DNA from: Methanolobus halotolerans
GTDB taxonomy: Archaea > Halobacteriota > Methanosarcinia > Methanosarcinales > Methanosarcinaceae
NCBI RefSeq assembly: GCF_004745425.1
Contig: NZ_PGGK01000007.1
Span: 87,940-151,939, forward strand
Length of the DNA: 64,000 nt
Direction: 5' to 3'
The position numbers and the translations under genes are program-made. Below the pieces are notes generated by a model. It was not told where the DNA came from and did no database searches. It was given only the letters and a program-made list of their open reading frames with translations. Shown here piece by piece: positions 17,810 to 26,719 of this stretch; within the stretch, counting starts at the first letter, position 1, and each line of letters begins with the position of its first letter.

Positions 17810-19183
17810 ATGCAAAACATGTACAAATATCTCAAAAGTGCAATTGAAGGCGAGGGCAAAACCGAAAAACGACATGATCTGGAAGTATTCAAGAGATCAG
17901 AAGAACTTGCCTTAAAATATGACATTGAATATGACGGGAATAGTTTCGTACCCATTGACCTTGAAATGGCAGATGCCACATTCGAAGCAGGCATCGAGCT
18001 CCTGCATACCGTAGGCATATACTGCAAAAGTACACAAAGAGTCATCCAGATAGATGAAGAGGATATCCTGAAATCACTTAACGTTATCAACCCTCTTGAG
18101 ATAGGCAGACAGAAGGAAAAAATCACCGTGCCTCACAGATATCCACTGGCTTCCATCCCACCAGTGATTATCGGAGGACCAATGGGAGGTAGTGTTTCCG
18201 AAGAGAACTTCGTCTACATTAACTTAAGCGCAGCAATGGAAAACGTTGTCCAGGGAATTTATAGCGGAGCGATGAAACAATTCTGCGGGGAATACATCCG
18301 GCCAAAGAGTCCCCTTGAGATGTTGTCAGTTCTGAAAGCAGCAAGGCTTGAAAGGATTGCCACAAAGATAGGAGGACGTGAAGGTCTCGCACTTTTAGGG
18401 CCCAGCACACCAACTCTTCCCACTTCATATTTGCTTGTATCATCAGATGAACTTTACTCGTGCAACGACCCGCAGGAAGTATACATGGATGACCTGAAGA
18501 CTGATTATGAAACACTCTCCAAGTGTATCTACCATCAGGAACACGGAAACCATTATATTTCCGGCCAGGTGCCTGTCTTCGGCGGACCCTGCATCGGATC
18601 ACCCGAAGGGCTGGCAATAATAGATGTGGCTGAGACCCTGCAGTCAAAGGTACTTGCACATTCAAGCATCCACGCCTCCGGAGCTGTACATGTGGAAAGT
18701 GGCTCATCTTCTGCCAGAGAGATAATGTGGGCTTCCAATCTCTCATCCCTTGCCGTCTCCCGCAACATGAACTATTACACAGCAAGATACTACTGGAATG
18801 CGGCAGGCATATGCACGGAAATGATGTTCTGCGAGACCGCAGCCCAGGCGATCGGAGATACCGTATGCGGCAGGGATATTCTACTTGGACCGGTAGGAGC
18901 ACGTGGAGGAGTTCCCGACCACTCATCAGGCGTCGAATCAAGATTCATGGGTGAAATATCGCAGATGGCAACTCACCTGTCCTTAGAGGAGGCCAACAGG
19001 CTGGTAGGAAAGATATACTCCAAGTATGAGGACAAACTAAACAATCCACCCGAAGGAAAACCCTTCGACAAATGTTACAGGATAAAATCCGAATACGATC
19101 TCGAACCCACCGAAGAATACAACTCACTCTACAGAAAGGTCTCATACGACATTCTTGGAGATTTCCCGGGAGAGCCGGTTTAA
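17810..19183 (+). CDS. Non-pyrrolysine paralog of monomethylamine methyltransferase MtmB
   Basis: 457 residues, colinear over its whole length with the true MtmB encoded 200 bp away. Matches include FVPIDLEMADATFEAGIELL, IIGGPMGGSVSEENF, VPVFGG, AGICTEMMFCETAAQAIGD and GKPFDKCY. Where MtmB reads GIAI-amber-GPETS, this protein reads GLAL-Leu-GPSTP: the pyrrolysine codon is replaced by TTA at 18395-18397 (Leu196). The glutamate of MtmB GGIEE is kept as GSPEG. So the TIM-barrel methyltransferase scaffold is intact but without the residue that activates methylamine. By analogy with MtgB, a non-Pyl relative of MttB, it may demethylate a different compound. Probable partners are the neighbouring corrinoid protein and MtbA. 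Confidence 0.9.
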   Translation: MQNMYKYLKSAIEGEGKTEKRHDLEVFKRSEELALKYDIEYDGNSFVPIDLEMADATFEAGIELLHTVGIYCKSTQRVIQIDEEDILKSLNVINPLEIGRQKEKITVPHRYPLASIPPVIIGGPMGGSVSEENFVYINLSAAMENVVQGIYSGAMKQFCGEYIRPKSPLEMLSVLKAARLERIATKIGGREGLALLGPSTPTLPTSYLLVSSDELYSCNDPQEVYMDDLKTDYETLSKCIYHQEHGNHYISGQVPVFGGPCIGSPEGLAIIDVAETLQSKVLAHSSIHASGAVHVESGSSSAREIMWASNLSSLAVSRNMNYYTARYYWNAAGICTEMMFCETAAQAIGDTVCGRDILLGPVGARGGVPDHSSGVESRFMGEISQMATHLSLEEANRLVGKIYSKYEDKLNNPPEGKPFDKCYRIKSEYDLEPTEEYNSLYRKVSYDILGDFPGEPV

Positions 19184-19192
19184 AACTGAGCA

Positions 19193-19217
19193 CCCGGATA
19201 CATCTTTTTTTATCGGG
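19193..19217 (+). terminator. Terminator after the MtmB paralog
   Basis: CCCGGATA and TATCGGG form an imperfect stem around a loop containing seven consecutive T residues, starting 10 nt after the stop codon at 19183. Confidence 0.4.
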
Positions 19218-19338
19218 AACAGGGCTTCTTCAAAAACATTTCATTGAATAACTTAAAAATTGCAGGAACTGCGGGAAGAGCCTATAGACTCACGAAAATT
19301 AGTTTTGGAATGTAATTATTCTCAAAAAATAGAGAGTG

Positions 19339-19392
19339 AGCCAGCGGTGATTAGACGCTGGCTGCTAGGGAAGTGATAAACTATGTTATCAC
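19339..19392 (-). terminator. Two hairpins after mtmB
   Basis: On the minus strand the mtmB stop (19407) is followed by GTGATAA/TTATCAC (7-bp stem, 6-nt loop, 19373-19392), then by AGCCAGCG/CGCTGGCT (8-bp perfect stem, 9-nt loop, 19339-19363) and a T-rich ATTTTTTGAG tract. The second is a good intrinsic terminator; the first may stabilise the mRNA 3' end. Confidence 0.65.
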
Positions 19393-19406
19393 AGTGAGTT
19401 AGGGTC

Positions 19407-20783
19407 TCAGAATACGAGCCCGAGCTCTTCGAGCTTCCTGCGGGCACCTTCGTAGACCTTTACGTATTCATCGGTTGGTGTTACGGTAGCTACATCGTAA
19501 CATTCCTGGAAGGTCTTACCTTCTGGTGCGTTTGCATAGTCTTTCTCGTAGAGTTTTACCAGGCTGTCAAGTATCCTGTTAACCTCTTCGATCTCCATAC
19601 CTGCGGTTGCCCTTGCGACCTCTCCCATCATCCTGGCTTCCATACCCGTGGTCTTGTCCTGGACAACACCTTTTGCTGCTGCAACGCCGGATAGGATCTC
19701 ACGGCCGGAGGAAGTGTCGGTCATGGATTGTGCGGATGCTTCCAGCAGACACATCTCTGTACACGGACCTGCACATGGATAGTACTGGTTACCTGAGATC
19801 ATGTTGGTGAACTCGGAGATAGTTGCACACGTCCAGCCTGCGATCATGAGGGTCTCACGGGTGTTGGTGGAGCCCCAGCGGATATGCACCGGGCCGTCAA
19901 GATGCCAGCTTGCATTGCTCATCACGAAAGCATTGATGTGGGTTGCGATATCAACGATAGCAGTTTCTTCTATGCCACCGGCATAACCACCAAAGATAGG
20001 CATCTGCTCATCCATGATGATGTCACTGTTACCCTGATAATGGGCCATTACACTGATAGCGTCAAGGTCGATCTTAAGCTCATTGAGCTGGGAGACCTCG
20101 TGGCTGTCGCTGCTGATCTGGCCACCGGCACAGTCAGAAGCGATATTTCCCTGAGCTGACAGGGAAGTCTCAGGTCCCTATATGGCTATGCCTGGCCTGC
20201 CGGCCATTGCAGCTGCAGTCTTGATGAGCCTGCCTTCTGTTTTGGCAGCCAGGATCTCATACGGGCTTCCAGGGATCGGAGGTTTGCCGCGGACCGTCAT
20301 CATGACACCGTTGACGATGGTGTCGACTTCCTTCTCAAGAGCATAGCTCAGGTGTACAGGCATGAACATATCTTCGGAAATGGGGGAACCGGTTGGACCA
20401 CCCTGCACGATCGGCTTTCTCTTATCGCCTACGTTTCTTTTCCTGACGTTTACGGCATCCCTGCCGGTTCCGAGAACGAATTCCTTCTGAACGTTGTTAA
20501 TAGCGTCCCATATCTCATCTTCGGTATACTTTACCACACGGCTTGTGTCGGTACAGAATATACCACACTCAAGCAGCATCTCAAAGCCTGCCTTGAACAG
20601 GTTTTCCATCATGCCCTTGTCTGTAGGAACGAACTCGTTCTTGAAGTCAAGGTTGTACTTCTGCTTGAGTTCAATTGCCTTCATCGGAATGGTCATGAGG
20701 TCCCAGTCGTCCTGGCTCGTCTTCTGACCTTTCTTTGCACGGTCATAGAACTCAAAACAATCAACTGATCTTGTAAATGTCAT
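19407..20783 (-). CDS. mtmB: Monomethylamine:corrinoid methyltransferase with in-frame amber (pyrrolysine) codon
   Basis: The gene reads 201 codons from ATG 20783 (MTFTRSVDCFEFYDRA), then TAG at 20178-20180, then continues in frame (GPETSLSAQGN) to TGA at 19407, giving 458 residues with pyrrolysine at position 202, exactly the known MtmB position. Plain gene finding would split it into two pieces of 201 and about 213 residues. The enzyme is a TIM-barrel homohexamer; the pyrrolysine ring binds methylamine and presents the methyl group to Co(I) of MtmC. AAGGAGGATCC is a strong ribosome binding site. mtmC lies 12 nt upstream. The amber context is followed by GGA CCT, as in other mtmB genes. Confidence 0.97.
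20178..20180 (-). other. Amber codon decoded as pyrrolysine
   Basis: TAG, codon 202 of mtmB, lies between GIAI and GPETS. Continuous family similarity on both sides and the pylSBCD cluster in the same window show that it is translated as pyrrolysine. Confidence 0.96.
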
Positions 20784-20795
20784 TCTGGATCCTCC

Positions 20796-21446
20796 TTATT
20801 TCATGATGTTTAGAGCCACACGTGCTGCATCAGCTGCATTCTCTGCTGTTGCGTCCGCTCCGATCTCATCGATCCATTTCTGGGACACGGGTGCGCCACC
20901 GAACATTATCTTCACATCATCCCTGAGACCTTCTTCCTGGATAGCTTCAACCGTATCCTTTTGTCCTAGCATGGATGTTGTCATGAGCGCAGAACCTGCA
21001 AGGATTACTTTGTGACCTTTGAGCTTCTTGATCTCATCTATAATAGAATCGTTTGGAACGTCCACTCCCAGGTCAACTATCTTGAAACCGTTTGCTCCAA
21101 GCATCGTTGATACCAAGCGGTGACCGATGTCGTGGATGTCTCCTTCCTGTACAAAAGTGATTGCCGTTCCCACACCCTCGCCTACCTTCGCCTTCTCGAG
21201 TTCGGGTGTGAGAATCTCCATTGCGGCGTTCATGGCCTTTGCAGACATCATGATCTGTGGCAGATAGATCTCTGCTGCCTCGAACTTATCTCCTACGATC
21301 TTCATGCCTACTGAGAGCCCTCCTTCAATAGCTTCAACAGGACCGATACCCGCATCCAGTGCTTCCTGTGCAGCTGTTGCAGTACTGTTGATATCCTGCT
21401 TGACAATCGAGTCTCTGAGTTTGTCTAAGATTTCTTGCTTTCCCAT
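20796..21446 (-). CDS. mtmC: Monomethylamine corrinoid protein
   Basis: 216 residues with a four-helix N-terminal cap and a Rossmann-like B12-binding domain. The cobalt-binding histidine lies in EGDIHDIGHRLVSTM (DxHxxG), followed by GSALMTTSM and FGGAPVS of the corrinoid pocket. It accepts the methyl group from MtmB and gives it to MtbA for transfer to coenzyme M. First gene of the mtmC-mtmB unit, with a long leader: a TATA-like element lies about 140 nt upstream of its ATG. It could also serve the non-pyrrolysine MtmB paralog, which has no corrinoid gene of its own here. Confidence 0.95.
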   Translation of the reverse strand: MGKQEILDKLRDSIVKQDINSTATAAQEALDAGIGPVEAIEGGLSVGMKIVGDKFEAAEIYLPQIMMSAKAMNAAMEILTPELEKAKVGEGVGTAITFVQEGDIHDIGHRLVSTMLGANGFKIVDLGVDVPNDSIIDEIKKLKGHKVILAGSALMTTSMLGQKDTVEAIQEEGLRDDVKIMFGGAPVSQKWIDEIGADATAENAADAARVALNIMK

Positions 21447-21821
21447 TGATTCACCTTGTATTTTTTATTTAATATTATTTTTATAGTGTTGCAACTATCC
21501 AATATTCAGTTCCCCGAAAAATCAATCCGTAACGGGGATATTCAACGGACAACCGCATCTAATGAATGGAAGGACATCGTAACATATAGTATAATTCTTG
21601 TTGATTTTCCATTGACTGCCCTAAATTACTCTTAACATGTGTATCTGAGAAAGACGCAATAATTCCCTACATGCAACAAATATTACAGAGACACGGTACT
21701 TGCAGAAGGTATATTAATTGTCATCTGCCTTGTGACTTGTAAGCACTTATGTTGATCCACAGCCAAATTACATTAATATAATACTAATTCAAACAAGTCT
21801 AATAACCAGGATGCTAAGAGT
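21447..21821. promoter_or_regulatory. Divergent promoter region of mtmCB and the Msr regulators
   Basis: 375 bases. On the minus strand AATTATACTATATG (about 21583-21596) is the likely mtmC TATA box, leaving a leader of about 110-125 nt that contains a CCCCG/CGGGG hairpin (about 21514-21539). On the plus strand ATTAATATAAT (about 21773-21783) precedes the first regulator gene by about 40 nt. No other gene is seen. Confidence 0.5.
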
Positions 21822-22646
21822 ATGAGATCATCACTTGTCAACGTTGTGTGGTTTTCTGAAAAAAGAAGAAACCTGCTTCTGCTTTTGAGCGAGGGTAAAA
21901 GGGATATCGAGCAGATTAAAAGATCCCTTAATGTGACAACCAGGTCTATAATGCCACAGATAAAGACACTCAGGTATGAACATCTTATTATCCAGGAAGG
22001 AGACTACTTCAGTCTGACATCCGTGGGGGAGATCATTGTTAAGAACATGCTTCCTTTTATGGAAAACTCGCGGATTGTGGAAGAAAACCGGGATTTCTGG
22101 GCCAGTCGCAATATAGATGCAATACCTCCGCACCTGTTCAGCAATATCCGCGAACTGGGGCACTATTTTCTGATCGAGCCCGATATGAACCATTTGTTCG
22201 AACTTCCAAGAGAATTTATAGAGAATATCCCCAAATCAAAACACATCACAACATTTGTTTCATATATTCATCCTGCTTTTCCTTCCCTTTATTCAAAAGT
22301 ATCCCTTTCAGGTGTGGGAATAACACTTTTCCTGACAGCAGAGACGCTGGAGAAACTGGAGCAGGAAAATGAGGAAGATTTCAGGAAGATGATAGAAAAA
22401 GGTAATACGGATATATTCCTCTATGAAGGAAATCCCAGGCTCCCCATGGTAACAGTGACCGATTGGTTCAGTTACATCTGCCTTTTTAATAACGAAGGAA
22501 GGTACGATCACAGGGATGTAATAAGCTTTGATGAAAGTGCTCTGAACTGGTGTCAGGACCTTTTCGATCATTACAGGCAAAACTCGAGAAAAGTCTATTC
22601 CGGAAAGTTTGCGAAACCAAGGTTAAGTGTTTCGGAGATGAGCTGA
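21822..22646 (+). CDS. Msr-type winged-helix methanogenesis regulator 1
   Basis: 274 residues of the archaeal regulator family with an N-terminal ArsR-like winged helix (VVWFSEKRRNLLLLLSEGKRDIEQIKRSL, then RSIMPQIKTLRYEHLI) and a C-terminal DUF1724/FilR1 domain (LIEPDMNHLFELP, DIFLYEG, RYDHRDVISFDESAL). In Methanosarcina such proteins (MsrA-MsrF, MsrG) activate or repress methyltransferase genes. Position directly beside mtmC, divergently transcribed, suggests that it controls the monomethylamine genes. The stop TGA is immediately followed by the ATG of a second regulator, so both are cotranslated. Confidence 0.87.
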   Translation: MRSSLVNVVWFSEKRRNLLLLLSEGKRDIEQIKRSLNVTTRSIMPQIKTLRYEHLIIQEGDYFSLTSVGEIIVKNMLPFMENSRIVEENRDFWASRNIDAIPPHLFSNIRELGHYFLIEPDMNHLFELPREFIENIPKSKHITTFVSYIHPAFPSLYSKVSLSGVGITLFLTAETLEKLEQENEEDFRKMIEKGNTDIFLYEGNPRLPMVTVTDWFSYICLFNNEGRYDHRDVISFDESALNWCQDLFDHYRQNSRKVYSGKFAKPRLSVSEMS

Positions 22647-23438
22647 ATGGGGTCCTCTCTTCTGGAAATGGTCTGGTTTTCAGAAAAAAGAAGGAAACTG
22701 CTACTCTTATTACTGGACGGTCCGAAGAGCCCGGAGGAGATTAAAAAGGCCTTTGGGGTAAACTGGCGTTCCCTGATATTACCTCTCAAAGAACTAAGAG
22801 AGGAAGAACTGATCCTTAATGAGAATGGAAATTATCAACTGTCTGTTATCGGTAAGCTGATCACTGAAAGTGTGAAGCCTATGGATGAAGTTCTAAATAT
22901 GTTTGAAGGTAACACCGAGTACTGGGCCAACCGGAACCTGACTGCCATTCCGCAGCAACTTCGGGACCGGATAGGCGAAATCGGGAACTATCAGGTAATC
23001 GAACCTGACCTTAACCATATGTTCGATCCACCTGAACAGGTTTTCAGCCGTCTCAGAGAGTCCGGTTTTGTGTACTCCATATTCTCTATATACCATCCCC
23101 TGTACATGCCACTTTACTGCGAGCTTGCAGAGAAGGGTACCCGGGTATCATTGATAGTCACAGAACCCGTACTTGAAAGAATGAATGAAGACTGCAAAAA
23201 AGAAAAGGAAAAAATGGAGCAACTGCAAAATACAAACCTGTTCCTTTATAGGACGGGAAATGCAGGAATGATCCCGCCTTCAGTAGTGGTCTCAGACAGG
23301 ATATTCATGGCAAGCTTTTTCAGTCTGAGCGGAAAGTACGACCACAGGGACGTAGTGAGCTTTACAGAAAGTTCCATGGAATGGGGCGAGGAACTTTTCG
23401 AATCTTACAAACTAAGATCATATGAGCTTAAAGGGTAG
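22647..23438 (+). CDS. Msr-type winged-helix methanogenesis regulator 2
   Basis: 263 residues, paralogous to the preceding gene with the same layout: winged helix (MVWFSEKRRKLLLLLLDGPK, then RSLILPLKELREEELIL) and FilR1-like C-terminal domain (VIEPDLNHMF, NLFLYRTG, KYDHRDVVSFTESSM). ATG directly abuts the upstream TGA. It ends in two consecutive amber codons (TAG at 23436 and 23439), after which CAG leads in the same frame into the ATG of the histidine kinase at 23445. In a pyrrolysine-using cell this leaves a formal possibility of readthrough into a regulator-kinase fusion. Confidence 0.87.
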   Translation: MGSSLLEMVWFSEKRRKLLLLLLDGPKSPEEIKKAFGVNWRSLILPLKELREEELILNENGNYQLSVIGKLITESVKPMDEVLNMFEGNTEYWANRNLTAIPQQLRDRIGEIGNYQVIEPDLNHMFDPPEQVFSRLRESGFVYSIFSIYHPLYMPLYCELAEKGTRVSLIVTEPVLERMNEDCKKEKEKMEQLQNTNLFLYRTGNAGMIPPSVVVSDRIFMASFFSLSGKYDHRDVVSFTESSMEWGEELFESYKLRSYELKG

Positions 23439-23444
23439 TAGCAG

Positions 23445-26321
23445 ATGAAAACGCTCCATATGTTCAAACCCGGCCGGATGCCTATAAAGGCCAAACTTAC
23501 CTTGTATATCGTAATCGGGGTCTTTCTGGTACTTGCAGCTTCAACGGCCGTAAGCATCTCAACCGTTATTGCACAGGAAAGGGAACTGGCGTATCAGCAA
23601 TCAGTGGAGATGGGAAGGCATTATGCAAACCAGTTCGACGGTGATATGAAGGCAAACATGGCCATTGCAAATACTCTTGCGCGCACCATGGAGATGTACC
23701 AGTCCGCTGACAGGGAAGAGGTTAACAATATCCTTGAGAATGTCCTGGAGGAGTATCCTTCCCTCACCGGGGTCTATGTGGGATATGAGGAGAATGCCTT
23801 TGATAACCGGGACAGTGAGTATGCAGGTACCCCGGGCCATGATCAGACAGGCAGATTCGTACCCTACTGGAACACTATCAACGGACCTATCAGTGTTGAG
23901 CCTCTCGTATTCTACGATGAGCAGGACTACTATCAGTTGCCTGAAAAAACCAAGATGTCAGTGGTTACAGAACCCTATTTCTACCAAGGTATCTTTATGG
24001 TCAGCTTCGATTCACCCATCTTCAGGGACGGAGAGTTTGTGGGTATTGCAGGCGTGGACGTATCGCTGGAGTACATCGACGAAGAGGTCAGTGATATAAG
24101 AGCCTTTGATACAGGCTATGCATTCGTGACCGGAAACACAGGAATTATCGTATCACACCCCGAATATAAGGACAGGATGGGCACCCAGACCCTTTACGAC
24201 TTCGACATCCCTGAAATATCCGAAGCTGCTGACGATATCAGAGAGGGAAAAGGCGGCAGCCTGGAAACCGTTGACCCGGCCACAGGTAAGGAAGTGGTCA
24301 TGTTCTATGAGCCTGTCAAAACAGGGAACTACTCCTTCGTGCTGGTGGTCCCCAAAGAAGAGATGTATGCAGGAGCAACATACCTGCGAAACAGGCTGAT
24401 GGTGATATCTGCGATCTCAATAGCCTTTATGGCTGCGATCTCCTATCTTATTGCAGTATCGATAACCACTCCCATAAACAATATAGTTAACAATTTCAGG
24501 GATATAGCAAATGATGCTGTCAACGGTAAACTGGATACCAGAGCCGAAACCGATGTGGAATGGGATTTCAGGGAAATTCCTGCCGGACTTAACGATATTC
24601 TGGAAGCTGTGATCGCTCCTATGCGTGAAACCATAAGGGTAACAAATGCACTTGCAAAAGGCGAGCTGGAAGCACGCACCAAACTGGAGCTAAAGGGTGA
24701 GTTCAAGCAGCTGGGTGATACACTGGATGATTTTGCGGACTCTCTGAACGATATAGTTGCAGACTCCACCAAAGTGCTTACTGCCATACAGAAAAATGAT
24801 TTCTCCCGCAGTGTCAGTGTACATGGGGAAGGGGATTTCAAAATACTGACCCATGGGATAGAGGAGACGAGACACTCCTTAAGCGTGGCTATTTCCGAAC
24901 AGAAAAGGGCAGAAAAGGCGCTCAGGGATTCCGAAAGGAAATTCAGGATACTGTTCGAGAGTCCCAATGATGCGATCTACCTTCATGATCTGCAGGGCAG
25001 GTTCATAGAAGTGAACGAAGTTGCATGCGAACGAATGGGATATACACACGCTGAGTTCCTTACAATGACACAGATGGATCTCGATGTTTCCTACAGCGGG
25101 AGGGATCTGCTGAGAAGGATCCGTATGCTCTGTAAATTAAAGAGCAATCTTCTTGAGACGGTCCATATGAGAAAGGACGGATCGACATTCCCTGTGGAAC
25201 TCAGCAGCCGCATTGTCAAATATGAAGGAAATAATGCAGTTATCACTATTGTGCGTGATATCAGCAAAAGGAAGCAGACCGAAAAGGCACTGACCCAGTA
25301 TGCTGAAGAGCTCAAGCATTCCAACGAGCTAAAGGAAGAGATGGAGAACATAATCAACCACAGTCCCGTGATAGTCTTTAAATGGAAGGCCGAAAAGGAA
25401 TGGCCTGTGGAATTCGTATCCCGCAATGTGGAGCAGATCGGCTATTCGGTCGAGGATTTCACATCCAACCGCATAAACTATGCCGATATAGTCCACCCGG
25501 ATGATTCGCATAGAACACATTTGCATCTGTCCAGATACTATCATGCACGATCCACCGAGCTTAACTGGGAATACAGGATCTTCACAAAGGCAGGTGATAT
25601 CAGGTGGGTCGATGAAAGGACATTAATCTATCGACATCACGACGGAAGTATTACCATACAGGGTATAATCCTTGACATAACAGAACGCAAAGAAGCCGAA
25701 GAGGCATTATTGCAAACCGAGAAGATACGTAAGAAGGAGATCCACCACCGCGTCAAGAACAATCTGCAGGTGATCTCAAGCTTGCTTTACCTTGCATCCG
25801 AGAACTTCAAGGACAACGATGTAATAGAAGCTTTTATGGACAGTCGCAACCGTGTGAGGTCAATGGCTCTGATACACGAAGAGCTGTACCAGTCAAAGGA
25901 CATGTCCAGTATTGATTTTGCAGATTATACAGAGAACCTGCTCAAATACCTGTCTGGATCATACGGGTTCGATGATAAGAACATCAAACTGGATTCAGAT
26001 ATCGATGATGTGTATCTGGGAGTTGACACTGCAGTTCCCCTTGGTATGATTATCAACGAACTCGTATCGAATTCATTGAAACATGCTTTTAACAACGCAG
26101 AACATGGGACTATCAATGTGGACCTGAAAGTCCAGAACAGCCGTTTTATTCTGAAAGTCAGGGATAACGGTGTCGGTCTGCCACCTGATATCGACTTCAG
26201 GGATACGGAGTCATTAGGTTTGCAACTTGTTACAACTCTGGTGGACCAGATAGACGGTAGCATTGAACTTGCTACAAACAATGGAACCGAATTCACAATC
26301 ATTTTTAATGAAGTTAAATAG
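23445..26321 (+). CDS. Membrane sensor histidine kinase (Cache-HAMP-PAS-PAS-HisKA_2)
   Basis: 958 residues. A membrane helix near residues 18-38, an extracellular Cache sensor region (about 45-310, with YVGYEENAF and VAGVD-like FVGIAGVDVSLEY), a second helix near 312-334, HAMP to about 390, PAS domains starting near 494 and 623, then a HisKA_2 phosphoacceptor (EIHHRVKNNLQVISSLLYLA, near 765) and HATPase_c (DNGVGLPPDID, late). It probably senses an external small molecule and phosphorylates the receiver protein encoded next. In frame with and 3 codons behind the upstream regulator. It ends in TAG; four codons later a TGA overlaps the TTG start of the receiver gene. Confidence 0.92.
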   Translation: MKTLHMFKPGRMPIKAKLTLYIVIGVFLVLAASTAVSISTVIAQERELAYQQSVEMGRHYANQFDGDMKANMAIANTLARTMEMYQSADREEVNNILENVLEEYPSLTGVYVGYEENAFDNRDSEYAGTPGHDQTGRFVPYWNTINGPISVEPLVFYDEQDYYQLPEKTKMSVVTEPYFYQGIFMVSFDSPIFRDGEFVGIAGVDVSLEYIDEEVSDIRAFDTGYAFVTGNTGIIVSHPEYKDRMGTQTLYDFDIPEISEAADDIREGKGGSLETVDPATGKEVVMFYEPVKTGNYSFVLVVPKEEMYAGATYLRNRLMVISAISIAFMAAISYLIAVSITTPINNIVNNFRDIANDAVNGKLDTRAETDVEWDFREIPAGLNDILEAVIAPMRETIRVTNALAKGELEARTKLELKGEFKQLGDTLDDFADSLNDIVADSTKVLTAIQKNDFSRSVSVHGEGDFKILTHGIEETRHSLSVAISEQKRAEKALRDSERKFRILFESPNDAIYLHDLQGRFIEVNEVACERMGYTHAEFLTMTQMDLDVSYSGRDLLRRIRMLCKLKSNLLETVHMRKDGSTFPVELSSRIVKYEGNNAVITIVRDISKRKQTEKALTQYAEELKHSNELKEEMENIINHSPVIVFKWKAEKEWPVEFVSRNVEQIGYSVEDFTSNRINYADIVHPDDSHRTHLHLSRYYHARSTELNWEYRIFTKAGDIRWVDERTLIYRHHDGSITIQGIILDITERKEAEEALLQTEKIRKKEIHHRVKNNLQVISSLLYLASENFKDNDVIEAFMDSRNRVRSMALIHEELYQSKDMSSIDFADYTENLLKYLSGSYGFDDKNIKLDSDIDDVYLGVDTAVPLGMIINELVSNSLKHAFNNAEHGTINVDLKVQNSRFILKVRDNGVGLPPDIDFRDTESLGLQLVTTLVDQIDGSIELATNNGTEFTIIFNEVK

Positions 26322-26332
26322 GGGTGTAAATA

Positions 26333-26719
26333 TTGAATAAAGCAAAAATACTGGTTGTTGAGGATGAGAACGTTGTCGCACTGGAGATAAAGAAAAGGTT
26401 AATAAGACTTGGATATGTGGTGCCCAGTGTAGCTGCATCGGGTAAAGATGCCATCATCAAGGCAAAGGGGTTTCTTCCGGACCTTGTACTTATGGATATC
26501 AGGCTCAAGGGGGAAATGGACGGTATCGAAGCTGCACAGGAAATCCGAACACAGCTGGGTATCCCTGTGATCTATCTTACCGCACACTCGGATGAAGAGA
26601 CACTTAAAAGAGCAAAACAAACAGAGCCGGAAGGATATATACTAAAACCCTTTGTTGAGGACGATCTTCGTACCATCATCGAAGTTGCTCTTTATAAATA
26701 TCAGAAACAAAGTGTCTGA
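26333..26719 (+). CDS. Single-domain response regulator
   Basis: 128 residues forming only a CheY-like receiver: acidic pocket VVEDEN, phosphoacceptor aspartate in DLVLMDIRLKGEMDG, the conserved Thr in VIYLTAHSDEE and Lys in YILKPFVEDD. No output domain, so it must act through a partner, plausibly the Msr regulators of the same operon. The start is TTG 26333, with GGGGTG at 26321-26326; the start overlaps a TGA reached if the kinase amber stop is read through. Last gene of the four-gene regulatory operon. Confidence 0.9.
   Translation: MNKAKILVVEDENVVALEIKKRLIRLGYVVPSVAASGKDAIIKAKGFLPDLVLMDIRLKGEMDGIEAAQEIRTQLGIPVIYLTAHSDEETLKRAKQTEPEGYILKPFVEDDLRTIIEVALYKYQKQSV

Noticed and set aside
21460..21600. 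Small ORF with TAG in the mtmC leader (minus strand)
   Set aside because: The first ATG lies within the TATA element and would not be transcribed; no RBS for the second ATG, so not comparable to the pylS leader ORF.
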